Shown: positions 19,901 to 27,970, counted from the stretch's first letter. The stretch: DNA of 64,000 nt from Stenotrophomonas sp. YIM B06876 (GCF_030711595.1 NZ_JAUJUJ010000001.1:62001-126000); one strand, 5' to 3'. The notes: generated from the sequence alone by a model not told the origin. Made by a program: numbers and translations.

Positions 19901-20092
19901 GGGGCCGTGGTTCTTGAGCAGGCGCTGCCAGCTGTCCAGCTGGGTGTGTTCGATCCACGCCAGCAGGTCCGGCAGGTAAAGCGCATGCGAGCGCTCGTAA
20001 TGGGCGGCGTCGTCCTCGGCGTACAGCCAGCCACTTGCCGCCAGGTGATTGCAGATCGCCTGCTCGAAATGGACTTCCCTGTGCAGGCTCAT
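16985..20092 (-). CDS. hsdR: Type I restriction enzyme, motor/nuclease subunit R
   Basis: ATP-dependent translocase and nuclease of a type I restriction-modification system, 1035 residues. The N-terminal PD-(D/E)xK nuclease is visible as D139/D142 and ELKSD at 156-160. The helicase motor has Walker A HSAGSGKTNS at about 306-315, DEAH at 420-423 and a downstream TPKGKT/QTGFDQPLL/TLSRLNRAHPGKD set of motifs. The C-terminal ~250 residues are the helical region that contacts the methylase core. The start codon overlaps the HEPN stop by 4 nt (ATGA), so expression is coupled to the toxin-like gene rather than to hsdM or hsdS. Confidence 0.96.
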   Translation of the reverse strand: MSLHREVHFEQAICNHLAASGWLYAEDDAAHYERSHALYLPDLLAWIEHTQLDSWQRLLKNHGPDLGARVAERVRKNLDERGTLDVLRRGVEMLGLREPLSLVQFKPALAMNPVTQQRYLDNRLRVVRQVRHSPNNPQDSVDLVFFVNGIAVATVELKSDFTQSVGDAVDQYRFDRNPQPKGGLVEPLLAFPGGALVHFAVSQAQVMMTTRLEGAATRFLPFNRGNDGGAGNASNPDGFATSYLWEEIWARDSWLEILGRYLIAKRDEKKQLKGLIFPRYHQLDVTRKLVADVRANGPGQRYLVQHSAGSGKTNSIAWTAHFLADLHDETHRKLFDSVLVVSDRNVLDAQLQEAIFDFERTAGVVATISNEHGSKSTQLGQALKDGKKIIVCTIQTFPFALKAVQELAATEGKRFAVIADEAHSSQTGEAAAKLKQLLSAEELAQLADGGEIDTETVLAANMGARASEGAGLTYVAFTATPKGKTLELFGRPGPDGKPVPFHVYSMRQAIEEGFILDVLKNYTPYDLAFRLAHDGKELDHKAVERDTAMKGIMQWVRLHPYNIASKVQIVVEHYRENVQPLLEGRAKAMVVVGSRKEAVRWQKAIRSYIERQGYPLGVLTAFFGEVDDAESYPEAVTETSRLLNPGLKGLDIREAFTKPEFHLLLVANKFQTGFDQPLLCGMYVDKMLGGIQAVQTLSRLNRAHPGKDTTYVLDFVNDPAEVLTAFKTYYATAEMEATTDPNLVFDLRSKLDASGCYDSYEVDRVAHAELDPAGTQAKLSAAIAPVADRLLKRYGAAKRALADAKQARDDAAGKAAKDTLDALVLFKGDMGAFNRLYSFLSQMFDYGNTDIEKRFLFYKRLIPLLEFGREREEVDLSKVVLTHHTLRSAGKQPLSLNADGSYKLKPMDGVGTGGVQDKQQAYLAEIIEKVNGLFEGKLSDDDQLHYVNGALKGKLLENTMLVQQAGSNSKEQFANSPDLKDAILHAVMDALEAHTTMSTQALGSDRVRNGLKDILLGPAQLYESLRARAGVEARI

Positions 20093-20538
20093 GCGTCACC
20101 CAGCAAATCGGAATGGTGGTCGCGCAGCCATTGCCTGGTATGCGCCAGCAGCTTGCTGGCCTCGTCCACGCACGATGCGAGTGTCGCCTCGGAAATCGGG
20201 TCGCCTTCGTAGTCACTGAGGTTGCGTTGTTTACGCAAGGCATCCAGCACAATCACGGTAGGCGTGGGTACGCTCATGGTCAGGGTCAGGCACTGGATCG
20301 CGGTCTGGTGATGGCCCGGCTGGCTGGTCGCGGTGCGGTAACCACTGGCCCACAAACCCAGCATCGCGCACTGCATCACGCACTTGTAGGCCGCGTCGAA
20401 GCGGTTGTCCGTGCTGATGCCCGCAACGCCTGCATCCGTCATGTTGCGTTGCGCCGCCGCCAGCAGTTTGCGCACCGCTGCAGCGTCAGGCGCGTGCGCC
20501 AGCAGGCGTTTGATCGCCAGCAAGTTTTGCAAGGTCAT
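20089..20538 (-). CDS. HEPN-like protein, putative toxin partner of the MNT gene
   Basis: A 149-residue all-helical protein. It starts inside the MNT gene (53-nt overlap) and overlaps hsdR by 4 nt. A helix with DNRFDAAYK at 44-52 and the motif LRKQRNLSDYEGD at 101-113 match the HEPN group in which the catalytic Rx4-6H is written R-N-x3-Y. No other domain is present. MNT/HEPN pairs are toxin-antitoxin modules in which the nucleotidyltransferase AMPylates and silences a HEPN RNase; that role here is inferred from pairing and fold. The histidine of the classical RNase motif is absent, so RNase activity is uncertain. Confidence 0.7.
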   Translation of the reverse strand: MTLQNLLAIKRLLAHAPDAAAVRKLLAAAQRNMTDAGVAGISTDNRFDAAYKCVMQCAMLGLWASGYRTATSQPGHHQTAIQCLTLTMSVPTPTVIVLDALRKQRNLSDYEGDPISEATLASCVDEASKLLAHTRQWLRDHHSDLLGDA

Positions 20539-21115
20539 CCTTATCCCCCCTCAGGAACACATTGGGCTTGTCCAGAAACTGGTGGATGAAAGCATCGCCC
20601 TCGCCCGCCCGCCGCCGGAATTCCGTCGGCGCATACAGCACCGGGTTGATCTCGCGCTGCAACGCCTGCTGCGCCGGATACAACGCCTGCACCAGCTCGG
20701 CGAACCCCACTTCGCCAATCACCAGCAGGTCGATGTCACTACCGGCGGACTGCGTGCCGCGGGCCATCGAGCCGAACACCAGCGCAACCTCGATAGCACC
20801 CAGCAGCGGCAGCAATGCCTCGCGCAGCACCGGCACCATGCCAAAGGTCTTGCGGAACATGGCGGCCAGTTCGGCAAACAAGGGGCACTGTACATCGGCC
20901 TGGTAGCGCACCTGATTGCCCTGCTCGGTGCGCAGCAGCAAGCCAACGCCGACCAGTTTTTCCAGCTCACGCCCCACGGTGCCCGCGTGGCTGCCGGTCA
21001 ACCGGGCCAACTCGCGCAGATGGAAACTCTCATCCGGATTCAGCAACAGCCGCGCCAGCACCCGTTGCCGGGTGGCGGGAAATAGCAGGTCCATCAGGGC
21101 GGCTGTGTTGCTCAT
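20486..21115 (-). CDS. Winged-helix/MNT nucleotidyltransferase fusion, putative antitoxin
   Basis: A 209-residue two-domain protein. Residues ~1-75 are a winged helix (ATRQRVLARLLLNPDESFHLRELARLTGSHAGTVGRELEKL), and residues ~105-165 a minimal nucleotidyltransferase with GSMARG at 115-120 and the metal-binding SDIDL at 126-130. The ATG at 21115 is taken because it begins the winged helix; the open frame to 21232 adds only unrelated residues. The fusion suggests that the antitoxin-type enzyme also binds DNA and may autoregulate the pair. The HEPN gene follows with a 53-nt overlap. A 147-nt gap separates it from the upstream nuclease gene, so an internal promoter is possible. Confidence 0.82.
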   Translation of the reverse strand: MSNTAALMDLLFPATRQRVLARLLLNPDESFHLRELARLTGSHAGTVGRELEKLVGVGLLLRTEQGNQVRYQADVQCPLFAELAAMFRKTFGMVPVLREALLPLLGAIEVALVFGSMARGTQSAGSDIDLLVIGEVGFAELVQALYPAQQALQREINPVLYAPTEFRRRAGEGDAFIHQFLDKPNVFLRGDKDDLAKLAGDQTPAGARA

Positions 21116-21262
21116 CAGGCGACGAATGTAGCCAAATCGGCAACACCCTGCAATCTGCGGTAACCGCAGCAACTGCATCCCAGCTCTATTGGCGGGCGGC
21201 AGCACCATGCATGGTATGCGTGCTGACCTCAAACCCCGACGGCGCCGACTGTGCCCACTCCT

Positions 21263-23833
21263 TCACACGTCCAGATCCTTGATTCGATCTCGCAGCGCGA
21301 GATCCAATCTCACGATGACATCAATGAGCTTGTCCTGAAGTTGCGGCCATTGATCCTCGGGCAGCTTCCATCCACCGGGCACATCACTGCATATCCTTGC
21401 GCCTACCCGCCCCGGCAAGGACTGCCAATCCAGTACACCCCCAAAACTTTCCTCAATCGCAGCACGTTGACTTCGAAGTACCTCAAACGCCTGCGTGGAT
21501 CGCTCACCATTATCCTTTGGCAACCCGATAAAACACGCAGCGCGACCTCGAGCCTGGGTGAGGCTCACACAAAGCGAGAAGCCTGTGCGGCCGACTCCGG
21601 CACTCAACCAATGGTCAGCCGTCGTGCTCCGGTTGGCGAACAGCTGCGTACGCGTCAAAGAGCGTTCAATGAAGCGCGTCCAAAAGAGGCGGAAAAGATC
21701 CTGACGATTGGCCGCAGGCTCCTGTTCGTCTTCGTCGCCGTCCAAACCGGGACCTGCCGGCAATCCGTCTTCCCACTCCGCGTAGGTATGCCCCGTCCCC
21801 TGTACGATCCAACTCGTACGACCGTTATCGGGGCGGCCGAAGACAATAGCGGACGCCGCACTGGGGCTACTGAAGGAGACGCCTTGGATGAAGTGCAAAG
21901 AGCCGTCATCCGCTGGCTTCAGGCTTCCCCCATCAATCAGTTGTTGCCTGAGCGTCTGGTAGCTGTGGTATTGACCGATCCACTCGGATCGCGCCTGCGA
22001 ACCCGCCAGTACGACAAAGTTTCCATCCACCTCGCGCGCCGTTGCCATCAGGTTCTGCTTCTGGCTCTTGATCTCGTAGACGGGCGAATCACCGGATGCC
22101 TTTTGATCCGCCAAGGCACTCATCGCGTGCGAGCGCGGGCTCTGTCGATCTTGCAATCGCCAATGCGTCTCCAGAACGTCCAGCAATTGCGCTTCCCGCT
22201 CTTCCAGCACTTTGAGAGTCCATTTTGCGTGCTGCAGAACCTGCGTGGTCAGTGCAAACGGAGACACTCCCCCCTTGGTGAAGTAGGCCGTCTTCTTCTT
22301 GTCGAAATCATAGTTGTTCGCAGAACTGTTCTTCTTGCGCGTGAGCAGGGCCAGATTGCCCAAACGATGGACCCACAGCAGACGATCCTCGGGGCTGGGA
22401 ACCCATTCCAACCAACAGCTATCCGGCCGCGGCTGTTGGGGCATCACATGCTCCACCGTGATCGTGTCGTAGTCATAGGTAGCGCCGCCACCCGATACCA
22501 GGCCGTCCAGTCGCAGCAGGATGACCGCCAGCGCCCGTGACGAATAAATCTCGTAGAGAGGGCCGGACAACGCCGTGTACATCGCGTATTGCTCCACCCG
22601 CGACAACTGCAAAGGCGAAGAGATGCCCATAAGATCCGCCTGCGCCTCGATTGCCCATGTCAGCGCAGCGAAGCGCTCGATACGTTCATTGACGCCGGAG
22701 CGCCGCACCAGCATCGAATACGCCAGCCGCTCAAGATCGCCGAAAAATGCCAGCATCGCTGCCGGATCGTTACGATGCCGCGAGAAGAACGCCAATGCCG
22801 GCGGCAGCCAGTCCTTGAACTCGATGCGATTCAACCAGCGCAGGCAGTGGTTGATGCTTTCAGCGTGCTTCTGACTGGAATAGTCTGCGTCCGTGATCTC
22901 GCGGAACGCCTGTGCCATCGGCTCAAGCACCATGTCGATGAACGCGACCGGATCGCTCGGCCCCACGTGATCGCGAAACTCTTTCAGCAACGTGCTCTTG
23001 GGTTTGGCCTTGCGATACGCCATGCGGATGTGGCTGAACAGGTCGCCAAACGCGTCACGGCCCAGATCCTCCTCCAGATCTTCCCATTTGGCCGTATAGG
23101 CACTGCGCCTGGCTGTAGCGATGGCGCCGATGATCTCGGCCTTGAGAATGTCGGTCGCGCTCAAGTCGAGTCCACGGCTGTTGAGCACGCCGAAAATTCG
23201 GTATGCCGAATCGAGATCCGGTGTCGCCACCGTCACCAGGTAGCAGCGTGTAACAATGAACTGCACCAGTCGCACCAGAACCGCCTGATCCAGCTTGGCC
23301 AGAGCGGCCATATACAGCTGAGCGTTTTCGCGCAGGCGTTGCTGCGCATCGGGCAGCTTGTCGTTGAGGGCAACCAGCTTCTCGATGCCGTCGCCGTGCT
23401 GCACGTATTGCCGGAAAAAATCGCGGTCACGCTCACGCAGGGAGAGCCGATAGCGGGCCTCGGTACCAAAGACCACACTGCCCTGCTCATAAATGCATTT
23501 GGTGATCCCCGCTCGTACATCGGTATCGGCGACGTTGGCGCGGATCGCCGACAGCAGCAGGGTCAGCGTCGTCAGCCGTTGTTGGCCGTCCACCACGGTC
23601 GTCCCGGATACCGCCTCCTTCTTGATCAGCACAATACTGCCAAGGAAATATGGCGCCAACTCGTCAAGCTTGCCGCCGGCAGCCTGCATATATTCGAGCA
23701 AGTCCTCCATCAGCTCGCGCGCTTGCTCGGTGCCCCAGGAATAAGGCCGCTGATAGTCGGGAATGGTGAACACATAGTCATCGCTGAAAATCTTCGACAG
23801 CGACTGTTCCTTTGCCGAAAGCGTACTTGTCAT
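21263..23833 (-). CDS. DUF262-DUF1524-DUF4357-DUF4268 protein, GmrSD-like nuclease
   Basis: An 856-residue four-domain protein. A DUF262 domain comes first (PDYQRPYSW at 25-33; NTP-binding DGQQR at 82-86), then a DUF1524 HNH-like nuclease domain with EHVMPQ at 461-466 and LGNLALL at 491-497. A DUF4357 module follows at ~600-690 (EVDGNFVVLAGSQARSEW) and a DUF4268 module at ~710-850 (RQDLFRLFWTRFIE...). The first two define GmrSD-type modification-dependent (type IV) restriction. The added C-terminal modules occur in restriction-associated proteins and are probably accessory or recognition parts. The ATG at 23833 is chosen because AGGGG lies six bases upstream; ATG 23839 and TTG 23884 are alternatives. 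Codon GC looks lower than in the flanking core genes. Confidence 0.88.
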   Translation of the reverse strand: MTSTLSAKEQSLSKIFSDDYVFTIPDYQRPYSWGTEQARELMEDLLEYMQAAGGKLDELAPYFLGSIVLIKKEAVSGTTVVDGQQRLTTLTLLLSAIRANVADTDVRAGITKCIYEQGSVVFGTEARYRLSLRERDRDFFRQYVQHGDGIEKLVALNDKLPDAQQRLRENAQLYMAALAKLDQAVLVRLVQFIVTRCYLVTVATPDLDSAYRIFGVLNSRGLDLSATDILKAEIIGAIATARRSAYTAKWEDLEEDLGRDAFGDLFSHIRMAYRKAKPKSTLLKEFRDHVGPSDPVAFIDMVLEPMAQAFREITDADYSSQKHAESINHCLRWLNRIEFKDWLPPALAFFSRHRNDPAAMLAFFGDLERLAYSMLVRRSGVNERIERFAALTWAIEAQADLMGISSPLQLSRVEQYAMYTALSGPLYEIYSSRALAVILLRLDGLVSGGGATYDYDTITVEHVMPQQPRPDSCWLEWVPSPEDRLLWVHRLGNLALLTRKKNSSANNYDFDKKKTAYFTKGGVSPFALTTQVLQHAKWTLKVLEEREAQLLDVLETHWRLQDRQSPRSHAMSALADQKASGDSPVYEIKSQKQNLMATAREVDGNFVVLAGSQARSEWIGQYHSYQTLRQQLIDGGSLKPADDGSLHFIQGVSFSSPSAASAIVFGRPDNGRTSWIVQGTGHTYAEWEDGLPAGPGLDGDEDEQEPAANRQDLFRLFWTRFIERSLTRTQLFANRSTTADHWLSAGVGRTGFSLCVSLTQARGRAACFIGLPKDNGERSTQAFEVLRSQRAAIEESFGGVLDWQSLPGRVGARICSDVPGGWKLPEDQWPQLQDKLIDVIVRLDLALRDRIKDLDV

Positions 23834-23880
23834 CTTCATCCCCTGTAGATCGGATCCAGCTGGGCTGGATCCCGCGTTGT

Positions 23881-24330
23881 TCAAGTTATGGCCTTGCTGA
23901 CCAGATTTACCAACACGCCCTGGCCCATCGTCAGGGCGCGCTTTCCGACGCTTACCAGCGGATGCAGCGGCTCGCGCAATTGTGGCAAGTAGACGTGGCA
24001 GTCAGTCTTGAAGTGAAAGTGCTGGGCCATGTGCCAGAGCTCATTAGCAATGGCTTGCTCGTCGTAGCCCACGGTGTGCCAGCGCACGTAGCGCTCCAGA
24101 GCCACACTGGCGAGCATGTCGCCGCGCGTTTCCTGTTCGCGGGCAGGATCGCCTTGCCAGCGCACGCGCACCCAGCCCTGTTCGTCATCGCTGCCGGATT
24201 CGTCGACGGGGAGAATCAGCGCGCCATCGGTCAGCGAGCGGGCGCACCACAGGTCATCGTGTTGCTCACCGTCGTAGAGCGGCAGCAGGTTGGCGATGAA
24301 GCCGACCACCGCCTCGCCCTTGCCGCTCAT
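23881..24330 (-). CDS. Protein of unknown function in the hsd operon
   Basis: A 149-residue soluble protein I do not recognise. It has no signal peptide or membrane segment. It is rich in acidic residues in the first half (LYDGEQHDD, DESGSDDEQ) and has a Trp/His-rich middle (RYVRWHTVGYDEQAIANELWHMAQHFHFKTD). Its start overlaps the hsdS stop by 4 nt (ATGA) and the GmrSD-like gene follows 47 nt later, so it is translated as part of the defence operon. It may be a specificity accessory, a chaperone or an inhibitor of one of the nucleases; nothing in the sequence decides. Confidence 0.7.
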   Translation of the reverse strand: MSGKGEAVVGFIANLLPLYDGEQHDDLWCARSLTDGALILPVDESGSDDEQGWVRVRWQGDPAREQETRGDMLASVALERYVRWHTVGYDEQAIANELWHMAQHFHFKTDCHVYLPQLREPLHPLVSVGKRALTMGQGVLVNLVSKAIT

Positions 24331-25658
24331 GCGGCCTGCCGCACGTCGATCTTGCCGGTGACGGCAGCAGCGATCAGGGCGCTGCGGCGCTCGCGGAGCA
24401 ATCCAATGGCACGCCTTGCTTCTTCGCTGAGACTAACGATCTGACCAACCATTTCCGATAACCGCCCAGCCAACTCTGTCTGCTCATCGCGGGACGGGGT
24501 CAATATACAGAAGTTGATTGCGTGCCCGATATTGAACTGTTCTTGCGCTGCGCCGTACTGCACGACCTCCACTTGGTACCTGACCATACGGCTGTTCATT
24601 GCGAAACACAGCCAGTTCGAATTGAAGTCTCCGCGACGGATCAGCATCACCGATGCGCAATTTCCGCCTTCGCATTCCTCACCAACAACGGCCGTCACAC
24701 CTGGCGCACCTACTCTAACGGTCAGCAAGTCGCCCGTTCGGAGCTGAGTCTTTGCCTGCTTGGCGCTATCTGCAGGTTCAATCCGCCGAGAAGTCTCTAT
24801 CGAAATATGTCCCTCACTGATATCCCCACCGTAAATGAAAGGCAGGCCTGATTGAGAAACATAGTCGCTAGGATTGACCACAATCCCCACCGTGATCGAC
24901 GGTGACAGTGTCTTGAGCCGTTGTACTTCCCAATGCGCTGGCACTTCACCCAGCCACGGCACGCCAGAGTCCTTCATCGGAACGTCGGGGTCCAGGCCGC
25001 GGGTAACGGCGTGGGAGATGGTGGCCTGACGCTTTTCGGCCAACAGCGCCAGCAGCTTTTCCTGCTCGGCAATCAGCGCATCGATCTTGCCGGTCTCGCG
25101 GTCGAGGAAGGTGGCGATGGCAGATTGCTCGTCAAGCGGCGGCACAGCACCAAGGTAGTCGCGAACAAAACTGTCGGGCACGCGCTTCTGCCCGCCCGCT
25201 CCGTACATAGCACCCTCTGCGTCATTGCGAAATGTGGGTGATGCAAAAAGCCATACTAGATAGTTACTCGTCGTCTGTTGATGCCTCGGACGAACAACGA
25301 TGAGCTCTGTTGTTCCAAAGCCAACACCTTCGAGGAGCCCCCGAATCACAGCTCCCTTCCCGTTTTCGAAGCATGGTGTGATCTTGGCGATCACAACATC
25401 ACCATCGCGAAAATAGGTATATCCATTCTCCACCTGAGCCAACGTGCGCGTTTCATCTAGTCGAATGGTTCCGTCGTCGCCAATGGCGTCCATGGGTAGA
25501 AACGAGACATCCGTTTGCCGGTCTAGGCTTGCGACTTCGCTTTTGGATGGATTGAGCTCAGCAACGAAGCGTAGACGCTTGATCTGCCAATGGGATGGAA
25601 CTAGCCCAAGCGACGCCACCCCACTGTCCTTGTATTCCGCATACCTCGGCAGACTCAT
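24327..25658 (-). CDS. hsdS: Type I restriction-modification specificity subunit S
   Basis: The 443-residue DNA recognition subunit. Two target-recognition domains, each introduced by a matching segment (KDSGVASLGLVPSHWQIKRLR near the start and KDSGVPWLGEVPAHWEVQRLK near residue 235), are separated and followed by coiled-coil spacers (IDALIAEQEKLLALLAEKRQATISHAVTRG; EEARRAIGLLRERRSALIAAAVTGKIDV). This circular pseudo-symmetry is typical of HsdS. The target-recognition segments are clearly lower in GC than the neighbours, as expected for exchangeable domains. A 151-nt gap separates it from hsdM. The ATG at 25658 begins at the conserved start. Confidence 0.94.
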   Translation of the reverse strand: MSLPRYAEYKDSGVASLGLVPSHWQIKRLRFVAELNPSKSEVASLDRQTDVSFLPMDAIGDDGTIRLDETRTLAQVENGYTYFRDGDVVIAKITPCFENGKGAVIRGLLEGVGFGTTELIVVRPRHQQTTSNYLVWLFASPTFRNDAEGAMYGAGGQKRVPDSFVRDYLGAVPPLDEQSAIATFLDRETGKIDALIAEQEKLLALLAEKRQATISHAVTRGLDPDVPMKDSGVPWLGEVPAHWEVQRLKTLSPSITVGIVVNPSDYVSQSGLPFIYGGDISEGHISIETSRRIEPADSAKQAKTQLRTGDLLTVRVGAPGVTAVVGEECEGGNCASVMLIRRGDFNSNWLCFAMNSRMVRYQVEVVQYGAAQEQFNIGHAINFCILTPSRDEQTELAGRLSEMVGQIVSLSEEARRAIGLLRERRSALIAAAVTGKIDVRQAA

Positions 25659-25809
25659 GGCGCACACCGCCAAAAGCAAAGGCGCTGAATGACCAGTAAT
25701 TCGGCTGTTGACAGCACAGCCTGACCAGCTATGTGGCTGTTGAAAGCCGCTGGAATGACGATGAGGGACGCCGCGGCGTGGTGGTTTTCGCGATGGCTTG
25801 TCCGCAAAC

Positions 25810-27657
25810 TCATTCCGCCAACTCCCCGAGCATCGCCATGATCCGCGCCGACACGCCCTTCAGCTCCTCGTCGATCTCGTGCAGATCGCGCGGCGGCTCG
25901 AACACATAGAAGTGGCGGTTGAACGGAATTTCGTAGCCGACCTTGCTCTTGGCCTCGTCGATCCAGGCATCGGGTGCATGCGGCAGCACCTCGCGCGCGA
26001 GGTAAGCCTGGATGTCCTGCCCCAGCGGTACGTTCTCGGTGTCACGCAGTGAACTATCCGGCTGCGGCTTGCCCTTCTGCTTGCCCTTCTGACCGAGCAC
26101 GATATTGCCGGCCTCGTCGCGCAGCGGGCGCTCGACGGTGAGAGTGGTGTAGCCGAACTCCTCGTTGCGGAAGATGCGCGACATCGGCACGCGCTTGAGC
26201 CGGCCGCCTTCGGGCGGTTGCGGTGCAGATTCGGTGGCGGTGACGATGCGCTCCTCGAGCGTCTTGCCTTCGGCATCGAACACGGTCACGCGCTCGGCCT
26301 CGACGAAGTCCCCGAACAACCGGGTGACGGTGGCGATGTGCTCCTCGCCCATTTCCTTGCGTTTGCTGCCCAGGCTCTTGCGCATCTTGCGCCAGAAGCC
26401 GCTGGCATCGAGCAGCTGCACAAAGCCCTTGCGGTCGTCGGGCTTCTTGTTGGAGACGATCCAGACATAGGTGGCGATGCCGGTGTTGTAGAACATGTCG
26501 GTGGGCAGGGCAATGATGGCCTCCACCAGGTCGTTCTCCAGCAGGTAGCGGCGGATCTCGCTCTCGCCGCTTCCCGCCCCGCCGGTAAACAAGGGCGAGC
26601 CGTTGAGCACGATGCCGAAGCGGCTGCCGCCCTCGCCATCCACTACCGGCGCCATCTTGGCCACCAGGTGCAGCAGGAACAGCATGGAGCCATCGGACAC
26701 CCGCGGCAGACCGGGACCGAAGCGGCCGTCGAAGCCCTTTTCCTCGTGTTCCTTGCGGATGGCCTTTTCCACCTTCTTCCATTCCACGCCAAACGGCGGG
26801 TTGGAGAGCATGTAGTCGAACTTGCGCCCGCCGTGGCCATCCTCGCTGAGGGTGTTGCCGGGCACGATGTTCTCTACCGCCTGGCCGCGGATCAGCATGT
26901 CGGCCTTGCAGATGGCATAGGACTCGTCGTTGAGCTCCTGCCCTGACAGGGTCAGCCGCGCCGCCGGGTTGTGCTGGGCCAGGTGCTCGGCTGCCACCGA
27001 GAGCATGCCGCCGGTGCCAGCGGTGGGATCATAGATGGTGCGCACCACCGGGTTGCCGGGGCTGAGCACGTCATCGTCTTCGATGAAAATCAGGTTAACC
27101 ATCAACCGGATCACCTCGCGCGGGGTGAAGTGTTCACCAGCGGTTTCGTTGGAGATTTCGGAGAACTTGCGGATCAGTTCCTCGAACACCAGCCCCATCT
27201 GCGCGTTGTCCACGCGCTGCGGGTGCAGATCCACATTGGCGAACTTCTCGGTGACCAGGTACAGCAGGTCGGCCTTGGCCAGCCGCTCGATCTGGCTGTA
27301 GAAGTCGAAGCGCTCGAAGATATCGCGGGCATCGGCCGAGAAGCCCTGCACATAGGTGTACAGGTTCTGGCGGATATGGTCCTGATCCCCGAGCAGGGTC
27401 GGCAGGTTCAGCGGCGAGGTGTTGTAGAGCTTGAGCTCGCCGACGATGCGCTGCAGGAAGGGGTCGGGATTGATCCCGGCGTCGGTCTTCTTCCTGAATT
27501 CAGCCAGCACCTTGGCCTTGGTGGGCGCCAGCACGCAGTCCAACCGGCGCAGAACGGTGAACGGCAGGATCACCTTGCCGTATTCGGATTGCCTGTAGTC
27601 GCCACGCAACAGGTCGGCAACGGACCAGATGAGATTGGAAAGATCAGCTTGGTTCAT
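25810..27657 (-). CDS. hsdM: Type I restriction-modification methyltransferase subunit M
   Basis: The 615-residue N6-adenine methyltransferase core of the type I complex, which methylates host sites using the specificity of HsdS. An N-terminal helical domain (MNQADLSNLIWSVADLLRG) is followed by SAM motif I DPTAGTGG at 210-217 and the catalytic motif NPPF at 286-289. A Lys/Gly-rich insertion near residue 545 (GQKGKQKGKPQP) is a small oddity. The frame is open to 27849, but the ATG at 27657 begins the conserved N-terminus and follows GGAAG. First gene of the defence operon. Confidence 0.96.
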   Translation of the reverse strand: MNQADLSNLIWSVADLLRGDYRQSEYGKVILPFTVLRRLDCVLAPTKAKVLAEFRKKTDAGINPDPFLQRIVGELKLYNTSPLNLPTLLGDQDHIRQNLYTYVQGFSADARDIFERFDFYSQIERLAKADLLYLVTEKFANVDLHPQRVDNAQMGLVFEELIRKFSEISNETAGEHFTPREVIRLMVNLIFIEDDDVLSPGNPVVRTIYDPTAGTGGMLSVAAEHLAQHNPAARLTLSGQELNDESYAICKADMLIRGQAVENIVPGNTLSEDGHGGRKFDYMLSNPPFGVEWKKVEKAIRKEHEEKGFDGRFGPGLPRVSDGSMLFLLHLVAKMAPVVDGEGGSRFGIVLNGSPLFTGGAGSGESEIRRYLLENDLVEAIIALPTDMFYNTGIATYVWIVSNKKPDDRKGFVQLLDASGFWRKMRKSLGSKRKEMGEEHIATVTRLFGDFVEAERVTVFDAEGKTLEERIVTATESAPQPPEGGRLKRVPMSRIFRNEEFGYTTLTVERPLRDEAGNIVLGQKGKQKGKPQPDSSLRDTENVPLGQDIQAYLAREVLPHAPDAWIDEAKSKVGYEIPFNRHFYVFEPPRDLHEIDEELKGVSARIMAMLGELAE

Positions 27658-27970
27658 GGTGCTTCCACACAGTGGGAGCAGCCGCGACCCATGTGTATCG
27701 GCCCCCGCATCGCCCCCTGATTGACAGACATTCATTCTAGGCCAAGGCGTGGCGCCGGCTGCGATGCGCTGCCTTTGGGCACTGGGTAGTTGGTGGTCCG
27801 AATGCCAGGAAGTGGTGGGCTTGTTTGGGAAAGGCCGTTCGCGACTCACGTCGCTGCTACAGGGCAGCCGGCCGGGGGTTACTGCATGCGAGCCCGGTGA
27901 GGCGCGCGTCTACTTGCGTGCCTGGGGCTGGCGCTGTACATCTGCGCTCCCGTTTGCGCTGGATTTCCCG
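27658..27970. other. Divergent intergenic region, hsdM and C13 peptidase
   Basis: A 313-nt gap carrying the control regions of two divergent genes. No convincing gene lies here; the upstream extension of the peptidase frame begins with poorly composed sequence. Partial promoter-like words are present (TTGACA at 27722 on the plus strand, TAGAAT on the minus strand near 27733-27738) but without properly spaced partners. Confidence 0.45.

Noticed and set aside
16852-27970. Direct repeats or an integrase marking the ends of the defence island
   Set aside because: I compared the flanks by eye and found no repeat of useful length and no recombinase gene; the island borders rest only on gene content and composition.
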